Shown here: positions 10,640 through 19,654 of the stretch, piece after piece
Layout of the letters: every line of letters starts with the position of its first letter
Position numbering within the stretch: position 1 is the first letter of the stretch
From: Rhodococcus triatomae BKS 15-14
Lineage (GTDB): Bacteria; Actinomycetota; Actinomycetes; Mycobacteriales; Mycobacteriaceae
DNA: 64,000 nucleotides
Reading direction: 5' to 3'
NCBI GenBank assembly: GCA_000341795.1
Contig: AODO01000069.1
Location: 310,001-374,000 of the forward strand
The notes under the pieces: generated by a model
What the model was told of the DNA's origin: nothing
The model's database searches: none
Seen by the model: the letters and a program-made list of their open reading frames with translations, nothing else
Made by a program: the position numbers and the translations under genes

Positions 10640-10724
10640 ATCTGTGACGCGTGGTGTGAACGTGAACAACGCACCGCATGGATCAGTCCGCGAACCAGCG
10701 CCGAGGAAGCGCAGAGGAGGTGTC

Positions 10725-11441
10725 ATGGTCGTCGAGGGCAGGGATGCCCCGCATCCTCCGTTCACTCCCGACCTGCTCGCCGATCTGCACGGCGGCGTCC
10801 TGCCCGACGACGAGGCTGCGCGACTGCGGAGCGCGGTGGCCGCGGACCCGGACGCGCGTGCGGTCCTGTCGGCGTTCGACCGGGTCCGCAGTGACCTCGC
10901 GGCGCTGCGGACCGATCCCGCACCCGCACCAGCCGCTCCGGAGGCGGTGATGACCCGGATTCGGGCGGCGCTGGACGCGGCCGAGGCCCCGGCTCCGGTC
11001 ACGGATCTCGCTGCCCGGCGCCGTCGGCTGTCGATCGGGTTCGCCGCGGCGGCCGCGGCGCTCGCGGTTCTGGTCGGGGTGGGCGTCGCGGCCCTCCGTA
11101 CGGGCGTGCAGGACGTCCCGCCCGACGAGTCGGTGCTCGCCCACCCGGCGGCCACGGTCGATCTCGGCGACGACCTGCCGCCGGCTGCCCTGCTCGGCGT
11201 CGTCGGCCGCTCCGAGCCGGGAGCGTACGCGGATGCGGCCCGTCGCGGAGAATGCCTGCGCGCGAACGGAATCGACTCCTCGTCGCCGATTCTCGGCTCG
11301 ACGACGGTGACGTTGCGCGGCACCGCGGGCGTGCTGCTGTTGCTGCCGGGACCCACACCGCCGACGATCACCGCTCTGGTCGTCGGAAACTCCTGTAGCG
11401 CAACGAATCCCGACACCATCGCCCGGACGGACATCGGCTAG
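10725..11441 (+). CDS. Anti-sigma factor for SigM (RsmA/Rv3912-like)
   Basis: 238 residues from the ATG at 10725, which follows an AGGAGG (10715-10720) by four bases; an in-frame ATG at 10644 lacks such a site. The N-terminal cytoplasmic part (HGGVLPDDEAARLRSAVAAD) resembles anti-sigma domains, a single membrane helix lies at about 101-123, and the C-terminal half is outside the membrane. A Zn-binding HxxxCxxC motif is not seen. Adjacent to sigM, so it is the likely SigM antagonist, by analogy with Rv3912. Confidence 0.8.
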   Translation: MVVEGRDAPHPPFTPDLLADLHGGVLPDDEAARLRSAVAADPDARAVLSAFDRVRSDLAALRTDPAPAPAAPEAVMTRIRAALDAAEAPAPVTDLAARRRRLSIGFAAAAAALAVLVGVGVAALRTGVQDVPPDESVLAHPAATVDLGDDLPPAALLGVVGRSEPGAYADAARRGECLRANGIDSSSPILGSTTVTLRGTAGVLLLLPGPTPPTITALVVGNSCSATNPDTIARTDIG

Positions 11442-11559
11442 CGCGTGTCTCCCCATCCCTCCCGGACACACCTGGCGGCATGATCCTCGCCCGGCAGGGC
11501 GGAGGAGATGCGGATACCGCTGTCGTATCGGCGTCACCGACCACGCAGCAGGACGGCGA

Positions 11560-12168
11560 TCAGGCGCCAGACGCGCCGAAACGGGCGCTGGGAGACGTGC
11601 CCGGCAGGGTTCCCTGCACCCCCGCGCCGGGCAGCAGGATGGCGAGGATCGCCGCCCGCATCTCGTCCGTGTCCTCTGACGGCGCGATCAGGGAGAGGAA
11701 CATCGCCGCGCCGGCCCCGAGGGCGAGGAGGGCGCGGGCGGTGTCGGTGTCGCTTCCGCCATCCTCGGCGGGCAGCAGTTCGGCGGCGGGCCCGGCGAAG
11801 TTCTGCCACAGGGCGGTACGGAGTTCGTCGTGGTCGCGCAGCGTCGCAAGCAGTCCCGGGACCGCTGCCCGGACCTCCGGCTGACGGAACAGTTCGGAGC
11901 TGCCCGTCACGACCCAGCGAATCCAGCCCTCTCGATCCGCGCCGTCGAACGGCGTGAGATCCGGGGCCACGCCGAGCACCGCGTCGAGGACGAGCTGCGC
12001 CTTCGACTCCCACCGGCGGCCGATCGCCGCCCGACTCACGCCGGCGCGGGTCGCGACGGCCCGAACGCTGAGCCGGTCGAATCCGACCTCGAGCAACAGC
12101 TCTCGCGTGGCGCTGAGCACGGTGGCGGCGATGCGGGGGTCGCGGGGTCGTCCCGAAGTGGTGTTCAT
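11560..12168 (-). CDS. TetR family transcriptional regulator
   Basis: 202 residues. The N-terminal TetR helix-turn-helix is clear (LSVRAVATRAGVSRAAIGRR). The ATG at 12168 starts a typical family N-terminus (MNTTSGRPRDPRIAATVL); an ATG at 12207 is in frame but less likely. It is divergent from an ABC exporter operon, with a strong palindrome between them at 12251-12271, so it probably represses that operon and perhaps itself. The ligand is unknown. Confidence 0.9.
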   Translation of the reverse strand: MNTTSGRPRDPRIAATVLSATRELLLEVGFDRLSVRAVATRAGVSRAAIGRRWESKAQLVLDAVLGVAPDLTPFDGADREGWIRWVVTGSSELFRQPEVRAAVPGLLATLRDHDELRTALWQNFAGPAAELLPAEDGGSDTDTARALLALGAGAAMFLSLIAPSEDTDEMRAAILAILLPGAGVQGTLPGTSPSARFGASGA

Positions 12169-12250
12169 CGCGCCCGATTGTCGCCCCTGGGAGGTCGTCG
12201 GGGCCACAACTTCGAACCCTCCGCGTTGTTCCCGACATGGTGTTGATATC

Positions 12251-12271
12251 TTACCGACACACTGTCGTTAA
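12251..12271. promoter_or_regulatory. Candidate TetR operator
   Basis: Inverted repeat TTACCGACA - 3 bases - TGTCGTTAA with 8 of 9 positions matching between arms. It lies 27 bases before the permease ATG, where a divergent regulator would block transcription. The match to the adjacent TetR protein is inferred from position. Confidence 0.6.
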
Positions 12272-12297
12272 AACGCCGCAGGGCTCAGGGAGATGCG

Positions 12298-13425
12298 ATG
12301 TTCCTCGCACTACGGGAGTTGCGGTTCGCCCGCGCCCGCTTCGGACTGATGGGCGGCGTCGTCGCCCTCATCGCGGTCCTGACCGTCCTGCTGTCCGGGT
12401 TGTCGTCGGGGCTGGTGGAGGACGGCGTCTCCGGACTGAAGCGGCTACCGGTGACAGCATTCGCGTTCGGCGACGGCACCAAGACCGACAGCGCCTTCTC
12501 CCGCTCGGTGATCGACGACCAACAGGTGCAGGCCTGGCGCCGACAGCCTGGCGTCGCGGACGCCGCCCCGTTCGGCAACTTCCTCGTCAACGCCCACAGC
12601 GACAGCGGGGTACCGGTCGACCTCGCACTGTTCGGTGTCGAACCGGACTCCTTCCTCGCCCCGGCCGCCTCCGCGGGCAGCGGATTGGCCGACCCCGACG
12701 GTCTGGTGGTCAGCAGCACCGCACTCGACGCCGGGCTGAACATCGGCGACACCGTCACCATCGACAGGCTCGGCACCACGCTGCGGGTGGTCGGCGCGAC
12801 CGCCGACCAGCACACCTTCGGCCACGTCGACGTCGCCTTCGTGCCACTGCGCACCTGGCAGGAGATCCACGCCGGAACCCGGCCGGGAGACACCCCGTCG
12901 GCGCAGACGTACACCGAGGCCACTGCCGTTGCCCTGCAAGCGCTCCCGGGATCGGAACTCGACCTCGCTGCGGGCGATGCGGCCGCGGGCACGTCCTCGG
13001 TCCCGTTGGAGGAGTCCTTCGCCTCCTCACCCGGATTCTCGGCGGAGACCAGCACGCTGTCGCTGATCCAGGTGTTCCTCTACGCCATCTCCGCACTCGT
13101 GGTCGGAGCGTTCTTCACCGTGTGGACGATTCAGCGCAAACACGAGATCGCGGTGTTGCGGGCGCTCGGCGCACCCACCTCGTACCTGCTGCGGGACGGT
13201 CTCGCCCAGGCGCTGATGCTGTTGGTGGCGGCGACCGCGGTCGGGGCGGTCGCCGGATTCGGCGTCGGCGCGCTGATCGGCGGGGGAGTGCCCTTCACGC
13301 TCGACCCGACGGCCGTCCTGACCGCGTCGGCGCTGCTGATCGTGCTGGGCCTGCTCGGCTCCGCCGCCGCCATCGCCCGGATCGCGTCCGTCGATCCGCT
13401 CACCGCACTCGGAGGTGCCCGATGA
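12298..13425 (+). CDS. ABC transporter permease, FtsX/MacB type
   Basis: 375 residues with one N-terminal membrane helix (about 17-39), a large extracytoplasmic domain, and three C-terminal helices with the FtsX signature (ISALVVGAFFTVWTIQRKHE, ALGAPTSYLL). This is the usual MacB/DevC-type half permease. A GGGAG lies before the ATG. Its TGA overlaps the ATG of the ATPase gene (ATGA at 13422), so the two form one transporter, probably an exporter of an unidentified lipid or peptide compound. Confidence 0.9.
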   Translation: MFLALRELRFARARFGLMGGVVALIAVLTVLLSGLSSGLVEDGVSGLKRLPVTAFAFGDGTKTDSAFSRSVIDDQQVQAWRRQPGVADAAPFGNFLVNAHSDSGVPVDLALFGVEPDSFLAPAASAGSGLADPDGLVVSSTALDAGLNIGDTVTIDRLGTTLRVVGATADQHTFGHVDVAFVPLRTWQEIHAGTRPGDTPSAQTYTEATAVALQALPGSELDLAAGDAAAGTSSVPLEESFASSPGFSAETSTLSLIQVFLYAISALVVGAFFTVWTIQRKHEIAVLRALGAPTSYLLRDGLAQALMLLVAATAVGAVAGFGVGALIGGGVPFTLDPTAVLTASALLIVLGLLGSAAAIARIASVDPLTALGGAR

Positions 13426-14156
13426 CCAACCGAAACGATTCCACCACAACTTCTTTCGAACCGGTGGCAGCCGGCCCGCGTGCCGACGGCCTGGTGCTGC
13501 GCGGTGTGAACCTGAGCCTGGGAGACGGGGTGGGGACCGTCGTCGCCCTCGACGACGTCAACCTGACCGTCGCTCCCGGGGAGTTCGTCGCGGTGGTCGG
13601 ACCGTCCGGTTCGGGCAAGTCGAGCCTGCTCGCCGTCGCGGGCGGCCTCGGCCGCGCCGATTCCGGCACCGTCCTCGTCGACGGCCACGACCTCACCGCT
13701 CTGTCGACCCGCGCGCTGGCCGGGTTCCGTCGGACCCACATCGGATTCGTCTTCCAGTCGGGCAACCTTCTCGCCGCGCTCACCGCCGCCGAACAGTTGC
13801 ACCTCGTGACCCGAACGGCACCCCGGTCGGACCGGTCCCGGTTCCGCGATCCGCACGAACTGCTCGACGCCGTCGGCCTCGGGGACAAACGAGACCGCCG
13901 CCCGGACCAGTTGTCCGGCGGTGAACGCCAGCGCGTCGGGATCGCGCGGGCGCTGATGGCCCGGCCGTCGGTGCTGCTGGTGGACGAGCCGACCGCGGCC
14001 CTCGACCGCGCGCGCAGCCAGGACATCGTGCGGCTGCTCGCGAAGGAGGCCCGGCAATCGGGCACCGCAACGGTCATGGTCACCCACGATTACGATGTTC
14101 TCGACCACTGCGACCGGGTGGTGACGATGACCGACGGTCGCCTCACCGCCGTCTGA
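13422..14156 (+). CDS. ABC transporter ATP-binding protein, MacB/LolD type
   Basis: 244 residues with a complete nucleotide-binding domain: Walker A GPSGSGKSS near residue 61, Q-loop FQSGNLL, signature LSGGERQRV near 164, Walker B VLLVDEPTA near 184, and switch histidine in VTHDYD. Energises the preceding permease. It is followed 40 bases downstream by a second TetR gene in the same direction. Confidence 0.93.
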   Translation: MTNRNDSTTTSFEPVAAGPRADGLVLRGVNLSLGDGVGTVVALDDVNLTVAPGEFVAVVGPSGSGKSSLLAVAGGLGRADSGTVLVDGHDLTALSTRALAGFRRTHIGFVFQSGNLLAALTAAEQLHLVTRTAPRSDRSRFRDPHELLDAVGLGDKRDRRPDQLSGGERQRVGIARALMARPSVLLVDEPTAALDRARSQDIVRLLAKEARQSGTATVMVTHDYDVLDHCDRVVTMTDGRLTAV

Positions 14157-14196
14157 GCCCCGCCCGGACCGGCCGCACCGGGGAAGGGGACCACGC

Positions 14197-14808
14197 GTGC
14201 CGCGGATCACCGCACCCACTGTGGCCGAGCACCGCGCCGCGCAGCAACGGGCCCTGCTCGACGCCGCACGCGAACTGCTCGCCGAGGGGGAGCCGGAGAT
14301 CCCCGGGTTCGCCGAGGTCGCGGCGCGGGCGGGACTCGCCCGATCCAGCATGTACCAGTACTTCCGATCGCGGCAGCATCTCCTCGAGGCGCTGATCGAG
14401 GACGCGTTCCCCCGCTGGTCGGCGCGGGTGGACGCGGCGATGGCGGCGGCCGGGGCCCCGGACCGGCGAATCCTCGCGTACGTGACCGCCAACCTCGACC
14501 TGGTCGCGGAGGGCGAGCACGCCATCGCGTCGGCGATCGCGGCCGTCGCGCCGAGCGAGAAGGTGAACAGGGCCAGCGCGGAGATGCACAACCAGCTCAA
14601 GGCTCCGCTGGTGGACGCGCTCGACGAGCTCGGCGTTCCCGATCCGGACGAGACCGCTGACCTGGTGAACGCCATGGTGCACGCCGCCTCCAGGCAGATC
14701 GAGGCGGGCGCGGACGTCGCGGCGGTACGCTCCCGTGCCACCGCACTCATCGAGCCGTACGTGACCTTCGTCGCGCATCGCACCGAGTACGGGAACAGCA
14801 CACCCTAG
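14197..14808 (+). CDS. TetR/AcrR family transcriptional regulator
   Basis: 203 residues from a GTG preceded by a purine-rich GGGGAAGGGG stretch. The DNA-binding helix-turn-helix is visible (FAEVAARAGLARSSMYQYF) and the C-terminal region is the usual helical ligand domain. It is co-directional with the ABC exporter and so may be a second regulator of the cassette. The product shares only the DNA-binding fold with the TetR protein at 11.6-12.2 kb. Confidence 0.88.
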   Translation: MPRITAPTVAEHRAAQQRALLDAARELLAEGEPEIPGFAEVAARAGLARSSMYQYFRSRQHLLEALIEDAFPRWSARVDAAMAAAGAPDRRILAYVTANLDLVAEGEHAIASAIAAVAPSEKVNRASAEMHNQLKAPLVDALDELGVPDPDETADLVNAMVHAASRQIEAGADVAAVRSRATALIEPYVTFVAHRTEYGNSTP

Positions 14809-14850
14809 TCTGGTGTTGAGCCAGTCGACGTCCACAACCGGGAAGGCCCC

Positions 14851-15840
14851 ATGACTACTCCGACCTCCGTTCGCGACCTGATCATCGTCGGCTCCGGACC
14901 TGCTGGTTACACGGCCGCCGTCTATGCCTCGCGCGCCGAGCTGGAGCCGTTGCTGTTCGAGGGCACCCAGTTCGGTGGCGCCCTGATGACGACCACCGAG
15001 GTCGAGAACTTCCCCGGATTCCGCGCCGGCATCATGGGCCCGGACCTGATGGACGAGATGCGCGAGCAGGCCAAGCGCTTCGGCGCCGACATCCGCACCG
15101 AGGACGTCGAGGAGATCGACGTCACCGGCCCGGTGAAGAAGGTCGTCGCGAACGGCGAGACCCACTACGCGCACGCCGTCATCCTCGCGATGGGCGCCGC
15201 CGCTCGCTACCTGGGCATTCCGGGCGAGGAGACGCTCCTCGGCCGCGGCGTCTCCGCGTGCGCGACCTGCGACGGCTTCTTCTTCAAGGACCAGGACATC
15301 GTCGTGGTCGGCGGCGGCGACTCGGCGATGGAGGAGGCCACCTTCCTGACCCGCTTCGCGCGTTCGGTCACCCTGGTGCACCGGCGTGAGGAGTTCCGCG
15401 CCTCCCGGATCATGCTCGAGCGCGCCAAGGCGAACGAGAAGATCACCTTCGTCACCAATGCGGAGCCCGTCGAGGTGCTCGGCGAGACCAGCGTCACCGG
15501 GCTCGTCGTCCGGGACACCGTCACCGGTGAGCAGCGGACCCTGCCGGTGACCGGCATGTTCGTCGCGATCGGCCACGATCCGCGCAGCGAGCTGGTCAAG
15601 GGCCAGGTCGATGTCGACGAGGCCGGCTACGTGCACGTGCAGTCGCCGACGACCCACACCTCGGTGGCGGGCGTCTTCGCCGCCGGCGACCTTGTCGATC
15701 ACACCTACCGTCAGGCGATCACCGCCGCCGGCACCGGCGCCTCCGCGGCCATCGACGCCGAGCGCTGGCTCGCCGAGCGCGGTGACATCACCGCCAACAC
15801 GCTCGACGCGGCCGGTGAGCCGGTCGCCGTCGAGGCCTGA
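14851..15840 (+). CDS. trxB: Thioredoxin-disulfide reductase
   Basis: NADPH- and FAD-dependent reductase that reduces thioredoxin; 329 residues. Visible are the FAD dinucleotide motif [13 protein letters not shown] near the start, the redox CATC (about residues 137-140), the NADPH motif [12 protein letters not shown], and the C-terminal FAD motif GVFAAGDL. The thioredoxin gene follows 52 bases downstream, forming the conserved trxB-trxA pair. Normal length. Confidence 0.97.
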   Translation: MTTPTSVRDLIIVGSGPAGYTAAVYASRAELEPLLFEGTQFGGALMTTTEVENFPGFRAGIMGPDLMDEMREQAKRFGADIRTEDVEEIDVTGPVKKVVANGETHYAHAVILAMGAAARYLGIPGEETLLGRGVSACATCDGFFFKDQDIVVVGGGDSAMEEATFLTRFARSVTLVHRREEFRASRIMLERAKANEKITFVTNAEPVEVLGETSVTGLVVRDTVTGEQRTLPVTGMFVAIGHDPRSELVKGQVDVDEAGYVHVQSPTTHTSVAGVFAAGDLVDHTYRQAITAAGTGASAAIDAERWLAERGDITANTLDAAGEPVAVEA

Positions 15841-15892
15841 TCGGCCTCCGCCCGAACACACCCGAGCGCACACCGACTCCCGAGGAGAACTC

Positions 15893-16216
15893 ATGGCCAA
15901 CACCATCAACATCACCGACGACTCCTTCCAGCAGGACGTGCTGGAATCCGAGAAGCCCGTTCTCGTGGACTTCTGGGCCACCTGGTGCGGTCCGTGCAAG
16001 ATGGTCGCGCCCGTGCTGGAGGAGATCGCCGGTGACCACGCCGAGAAGCTGACCGTCGCGAAGCTCGACATCGACGCCAACCCGTCGGCGGCGCGCGACT
16101 TCCAGGTCATGTCGATTCCGACGATGATCCTGTTCCAGGGCGGAAAGCCGGTCAAGCAGATCGTCGGCGCGAAGGGCAAGGCTGCCCTGCTCAAGGAGCT
16201 CTCGGACGTTCTGTAA
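15893..16216 (+). CDS. trxA: Thioredoxin
   Basis: 107-residue thioredoxin with the active site WCGPCK near residue 32 and the conserved cis-proline loop (MSIPTM). It is reduced by the adjacent TrxB and supplies electrons to cytoplasmic disulfide substrates. The ATG at 15893 follows GAGGAG by 7 bases, which decides the start. A modest hairpin follows the stop codon. Confidence 0.97.
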   Translation: MANTINITDDSFQQDVLESEKPVLVDFWATWCGPCKMVAPVLEEIAGDHAEKLTVAKLDIDANPSAARDFQVMSIPTMILFQGGKPVKQIVGAKGKAALLKELSDVL

Positions 16217-16227
16217 TCGTCGCCACG

Positions 16228-16257
16228 GCCCTCGGGATTGCTGTTTCCCCGGGGGCT
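16228..16257 (+). terminator. Weak hairpin after trxA
   Basis: GCCCTCGGG and CCCCGGGGGC can pair imperfectly around a T-rich loop just after trxA. There is no strong T-run, so termination here is plausible but not certain. Confidence 0.35.
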
Positions 16258-16278
16258 TCTGCGAGAATCACCCCCAGG

Positions 16279-17511
16279 GTGTTGGCGGCACAGGACGAGA
16301 AAGGGCTCCATCGTATGCATCGACTCCGTCACGGCGACCGTGGTCCCGCCGTCGCCGAGATTCGGAGCACCCTTTCCGCCCTGGGCTACCTCCTGGACGG
16401 CGTGACCGCCGTGCACCGCGAGCCCGGCAACGGTGCACCTTCCGCTGTCGACCCGGTGTTCGACCACCAGCTCGACAGCGCGGTGCGGGCCTTCCAACAG
16501 CAACGTGGCCTCCTGGTCGACGGCGTCGTCGGCGCGGCCACCTATCGCGCGCTTCGTGAGGCGTCCTATCGCCTCGGGGCCCGCACGCTGGCATACCAGC
16601 TCTCGGCCCCCCAGTTCGGCGACGACGTCGCAGCACTGCAGACCAAGCTGCAGGACCTCGGCTTCTACTCCAGCCGCGTGGACGGACACTTCGGTCCCAA
16701 GACACACGAGGGCCTGTCCTCGTTCCAGCGGGAGATCGGGATCGCCTCGGACGGGATCTGCGGTCCGCAGACCCTGCGGTCGCTCGAGTTGCTCGGCACG
16801 CGCGTCACGGGCGGCTCGCCGCACGCCATCACGGAAGAGGAGTCGGTTCGCCGCTCCGGACCGCAGTTGAGCGGTAAGCGGATCGTCATCGACCCGGACC
16901 TCGGCGGGGACGAGACCGGCGCCGTGGTTCCGACGCCGCACGGGCCCATCACCGAGGCGCAGATCCTGTGGGACATCGCCAGCAGGCTCGAGGGCCGGAT
17001 GGCGGCAACGGGGATGGAGACGTTCCTGTCGCATCCCCCGAACAGCAATCCGTCCACGGCGCAGCGCGCGGAGACGTCCAATTCGTTCGATGCCGACCTG
17101 ATGATCTCGCTGCGTTGTGCGAGCAGCACGAGCCCGCACGCGAACGGTGTCGCGACCTTCCACTTCGGGAACTCGCACGGCGCGAGCTCCCGGATCGGGC
17201 AGGTGCTCGCGAACTTCATCCAACGCGAAATCGTCGCTCGCGCACCACTTCAGAACTGTCGTACGCACGGCCGTTCGTGGGATCTGCTGCGGCTCACCAC
17301 GATGCCAACGGTTCAGATCGACATCGGTTATCTCACAAACGATTCCGACGTGAAGACGCTGATCAATCCGCGCAATCGCGATACCATCGCCGAAGCGATC
17401 CTCGTCGCGGTGAAGCGGCTGTACCTGCTCGGGCAGGACGATCAGCCGACGGGCACGTACACGTTCAAGGAATTGCTCGCCGAGGAACTCGCCAAGGCCG
17501 ATCGCGCCTGA
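16279..17511 (+). CDS. cwlM: CwlM, amidase-like regulator of peptidoglycan synthesis
   Basis: 410 residues: two peptidoglycan-binding-like repeats (about 8-75 and 90-160) and an amidase_3-like domain (about 195-380). No signal peptide is visible, so it is cytoplasmic. The zinc-binding positions of active amidases appear lost: the DPGHGG position reads DPDLGG and the SxHxN position reads SLRCAS. In mycobacteria PknB-phosphorylated CwlM activates MurA; the C-terminal TGTYT cluster (about 391-395) matches the spacing of the known phosphothreonines. Start is a GTG. Confidence 0.92.
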   Translation: MLAAQDEKGLHRMHRLRHGDRGPAVAEIRSTLSALGYLLDGVTAVHREPGNGAPSAVDPVFDHQLDSAVRAFQQQRGLLVDGVVGAATYRALREASYRLGARTLAYQLSAPQFGDDVAALQTKLQDLGFYSSRVDGHFGPKTHEGLSSFQREIGIASDGICGPQTLRSLELLGTRVTGGSPHAITEEESVRRSGPQLSGKRIVIDPDLGGDETGAVVPTPHGPITEAQILWDIASRLEGRMAATGMETFLSHPPNSNPSTAQRAETSNSFDADLMISLRCASSTSPHANGVATFHFGNSHGASSRIGQVLANFIQREIVARAPLQNCRTHGRSWDLLRLTTMPTVQIDIGYLTNDSDVKTLINPRNRDTIAEAILVAVKRLYLLGQDDQPTGTYTFKELLAEELAKADRA

Positions 17512-17590
17512 CCGGGCGGGGGTTCACCGACACCGGAGCCCCGACCGGACTCCACCACGGACCGTCCGGAGCACACGACGACCGAGCCGC

Positions 17591-18262
17591 CTAGAGCACA
17601 CCCACGGCGCTCTTGTGGGTGCTCTGCGGCACCGTGACCGCCGCCGCCATCAACAGTCGCTCCAGCGCCGATTCGACATCGGCCTTCCAGCCGAGGTCCC
17701 GGTCGAGTTCGAGGCGCAGACGGGGGAACCGCTGATGTGCCGCGACCACGTCGAAGCCCATGTCCTCGAGGAACGACGCCTCGATCATGCATTCCGACGG
17801 GCTGCACTCGTGTGAGCTGCCCGTCGCGCGGACCTCCTCCGGACCGCGGACGATGCCGAATGCCTCGATGGCGCGGACGCCGCGCCGCACCAGATCACCC
17901 ACGACGGCCTGGATCAGGCTGGGACCCACCCCGTCCAGCTCGGCCGCTGGTTCGAGGCGCATCGTGGTCAGCAGGACGGCGTCCGGGCTCACGGGAGATG
18001 TCGGAAACAGCTTGGCGCGGGGCACGTTCCCGGGTGGGGAGTACAGCGCACAGCCGGCGGGACGCCCGTCGAGGGTGGCGATCTGTCCGCACGAACCCCA
18101 CTCCAGCATGACCATCGACAGCCATGCTTCCTTCTCGAACTCGGGGTCCGCGAACACCCGGGATTCGCGCAGTGCGTCGGGGTCCATCTCCCAGAAGACG
18201 CAGCGGCGGGCGTGGCGGGGCAGTTGATCGAAGCCGTCGAGGGTGAGTGGGCTGATGCGCAT
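17591..18262 (-). CDS. GNAT-like conserved protein (Rv3916c family)
   Basis: 223 residues from the ATG at 18262 (MRISPLTLDGFDQLP), which matches the conserved N-terminus I recall for this family; the frame is open to an ATG at 18340. The sequence HARRCVFWEMDP and an acetyltransferase-like central fold suggest a GNAT-type protein, but the acetyl-CoA loop is weak and the substrate unknown. It sits between cwlM and parB as in mycobacteria and converges on cwlM. Confidence 0.8.
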   Translation of the reverse strand: MRISPLTLDGFDQLPRHARRCVFWEMDPDALRESRVFADPEFEKEAWLSMVMLEWGSCGQIATLDGRPAGCALYSPPGNVPRAKLFPTSPVSPDAVLLTTMRLEPAAELDGVGPSLIQAVVGDLVRRGVRAIEAFGIVRGPEEVRATGSSHECSPSECMIEASFLEDMGFDVVAAHQRFPRLRLELDRDLGWKADVESALERLLMAAAVTVPQSTHKSAVGVL

Positions 18263-18444
18263 CGACACCCTGACACTCGCTTCCACGACGCTGCGCGCGG
18301 GCGCCAGGGGTGGCGTCCCACGCATTCGACCGATCTCCACGTAAAGGATAGGCGATCGGGTTCGGCCCAGCTTTGATGGCCGCGCAGAACCCGATCACTC
18401 ATGTACCCGAACCTGATTGCGAACAGGCCGGGAACGCACCCTCG

Positions 18445-18473
18445 CCCGGTTTCGTCACGGTGACGCAACCGGG
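18445..18473. terminator. 29-bp near-perfect palindrome after parB
   Basis: Fourteen-base arms (left arm 18445-18458, right arm 18460-18473) with one mismatch and a single central base. It lies 9 bases beyond the parB stop codon, so it could end the parAB transcript, though no T-run follows. It could instead be a protein-binding site. Confidence 0.5.
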
Positions 18474-18481
18474 CTCCGGTG

Positions 18482-19654
18482 TCAGGAGCCGGGGGACTCC
18501 ATCATCTCGACGATCCGCTGCAGATCGTCCACCGAGCCGAACTCGACGACGATCTTGCCCTTCCGCTTGCCGAGACTGACGGTCACGCGGGTGTCGAACG
18601 CGCCCGACAACCTGTCCGCCACATCCTGCAGTCCGGGCATCTGAATCGGCTTGCGCTTGACCGGGGGAGTGGGAAGTTCCCCGCCGTCCCGGTTGGCGAG
18701 CGTCACGGCCTCCTCGGTCGCCCGCACCGACATGCCCTCGGCCACGATCCGCGCCGCCAGCACCTCCTGCGCGTCCGCGCCCGCCTCCAACGACAGCAGC
18801 GCCCGCGCGTGCCCCGCAGAGAGGACACCGGCCGCCACTCGTCGCTGAACCGGAATCGGCAGCTTCAGCAGTCGGATCATGTTGGTGACCACCGGCCTGG
18901 ACCGTCCGATCCGCGTCGCCAGCTCTTCGTGCGTGACGTTGAACTCCTCCAGCAACTGCTGGTACGCGGCGGCCTCCTCCAGCGGGTTGAGTTGGACCCG
19001 ATGGATGTTCTCCAGCAACGCGTCCCGCAGCATGTCGCCGTCGTTGGTCTCCCGCACGATCGCCGGGATGCTCGTGAGACCCGCCTCCTGGGAAGCCCGC
19101 CAGCGACGCTCACCCATCACCAGCTGGTAGCTGTCGGGCCCGATGGCGCGGACGACGATCGGCTGCATCAGCCCGAACTCACGGATCGAGTGCACGAGTT
19201 CCGCGAGCGCCTCCTCGTCGAACACCGACCGCGGCTGCTTCGGGTTCGGCTGGATCTGCGCCGCCGGGATCTCCCGGTAGGACGCGCCGACCGGTGTCAG
19301 CTCCTCGGACACCACCTTCTCGCCGACCGGTTTTCCGGCGGCCTTTCCACCGGCGGGCTTCTCGCCGTTCGACTTCGACTTCGTCGAGGCGGGCGAGACG
19401 TCCGTGGCAGGTGTGTCGTCGGCTGTCGCTGCCGGCTCGACCTTCGTGTCGCGGTCCGCGGAGGTGCCCGCCTCGGTGGGGGAGGGGACCGGTTCGGCGG
19501 TGTCGGGCGCCTCGGGTGCCGGTGTCACGGGTGCCACCACATTGCCGATGATGACGTCGGCTGCGGCGGTGCCCAGCCGGGGGCCGGCGTCGGGACCCGT
19601 CGGAATCAGCGCCGCGAGGCCCCGTCCGAGGCCGCCCTTGCTTCTCTGTGCCAC
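18482..19654 (-). CDS. parB: Chromosome partitioning protein ParB (CTPase)
   Basis: 390 residues. Binds parS and spreads as a CTP-dependent clamp to build the segregation complex. The N-terminus has the family start ([17 protein letters not shown]), then a disordered Thr/Ala/Pro-rich linker of about 90 residues, then the ParB/Srx domain with the CTP-binding GERRWRA motif, the helix-turn-helix ([22 protein letters not shown], in part), and a dimerisation C-terminus. Start is a GTG sharing one base with the parA stop (TAGTG), so it is co-translated with parA. Twelve parS-type sites lie within 7.7 kb. Confidence 0.96.
   Translation of the reverse strand: MAQRSKGGLGRGLAALIPTGPDAGPRLGTAAADVIIGNVVAPVTPAPEAPDTAEPVPSPTEAGTSADRDTKVEPAATADDTPATDVSPASTKSKSNGEKPAGGKAAGKPVGEKVVSEELTPVGASYREIPAAQIQPNPKQPRSVFDEEALAELVHSIREFGLMQPIVVRAIGPDSYQLVMGERRWRASQEAGLTSIPAIVRETNDGDMLRDALLENIHRVQLNPLEEAAAYQQLLEEFNVTHEELATRIGRSRPVVTNMIRLLKLPIPVQRRVAAGVLSAGHARALLSLEAGADAQEVLAARIVAEGMSVRATEEAVTLANRDGGELPTPPVKRKPIQMPGLQDVADRLSGAFDTRVTVSLGKRKGKIVVEFGSVDDLQRIVEMMESPGS

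Noticed and set aside
14143..17268. 1041-codon antisense frame across trxB, trxA and cwlM
   Set aside because: Shadow of three well-supported plus-strand genes; no motif and improbable composition.
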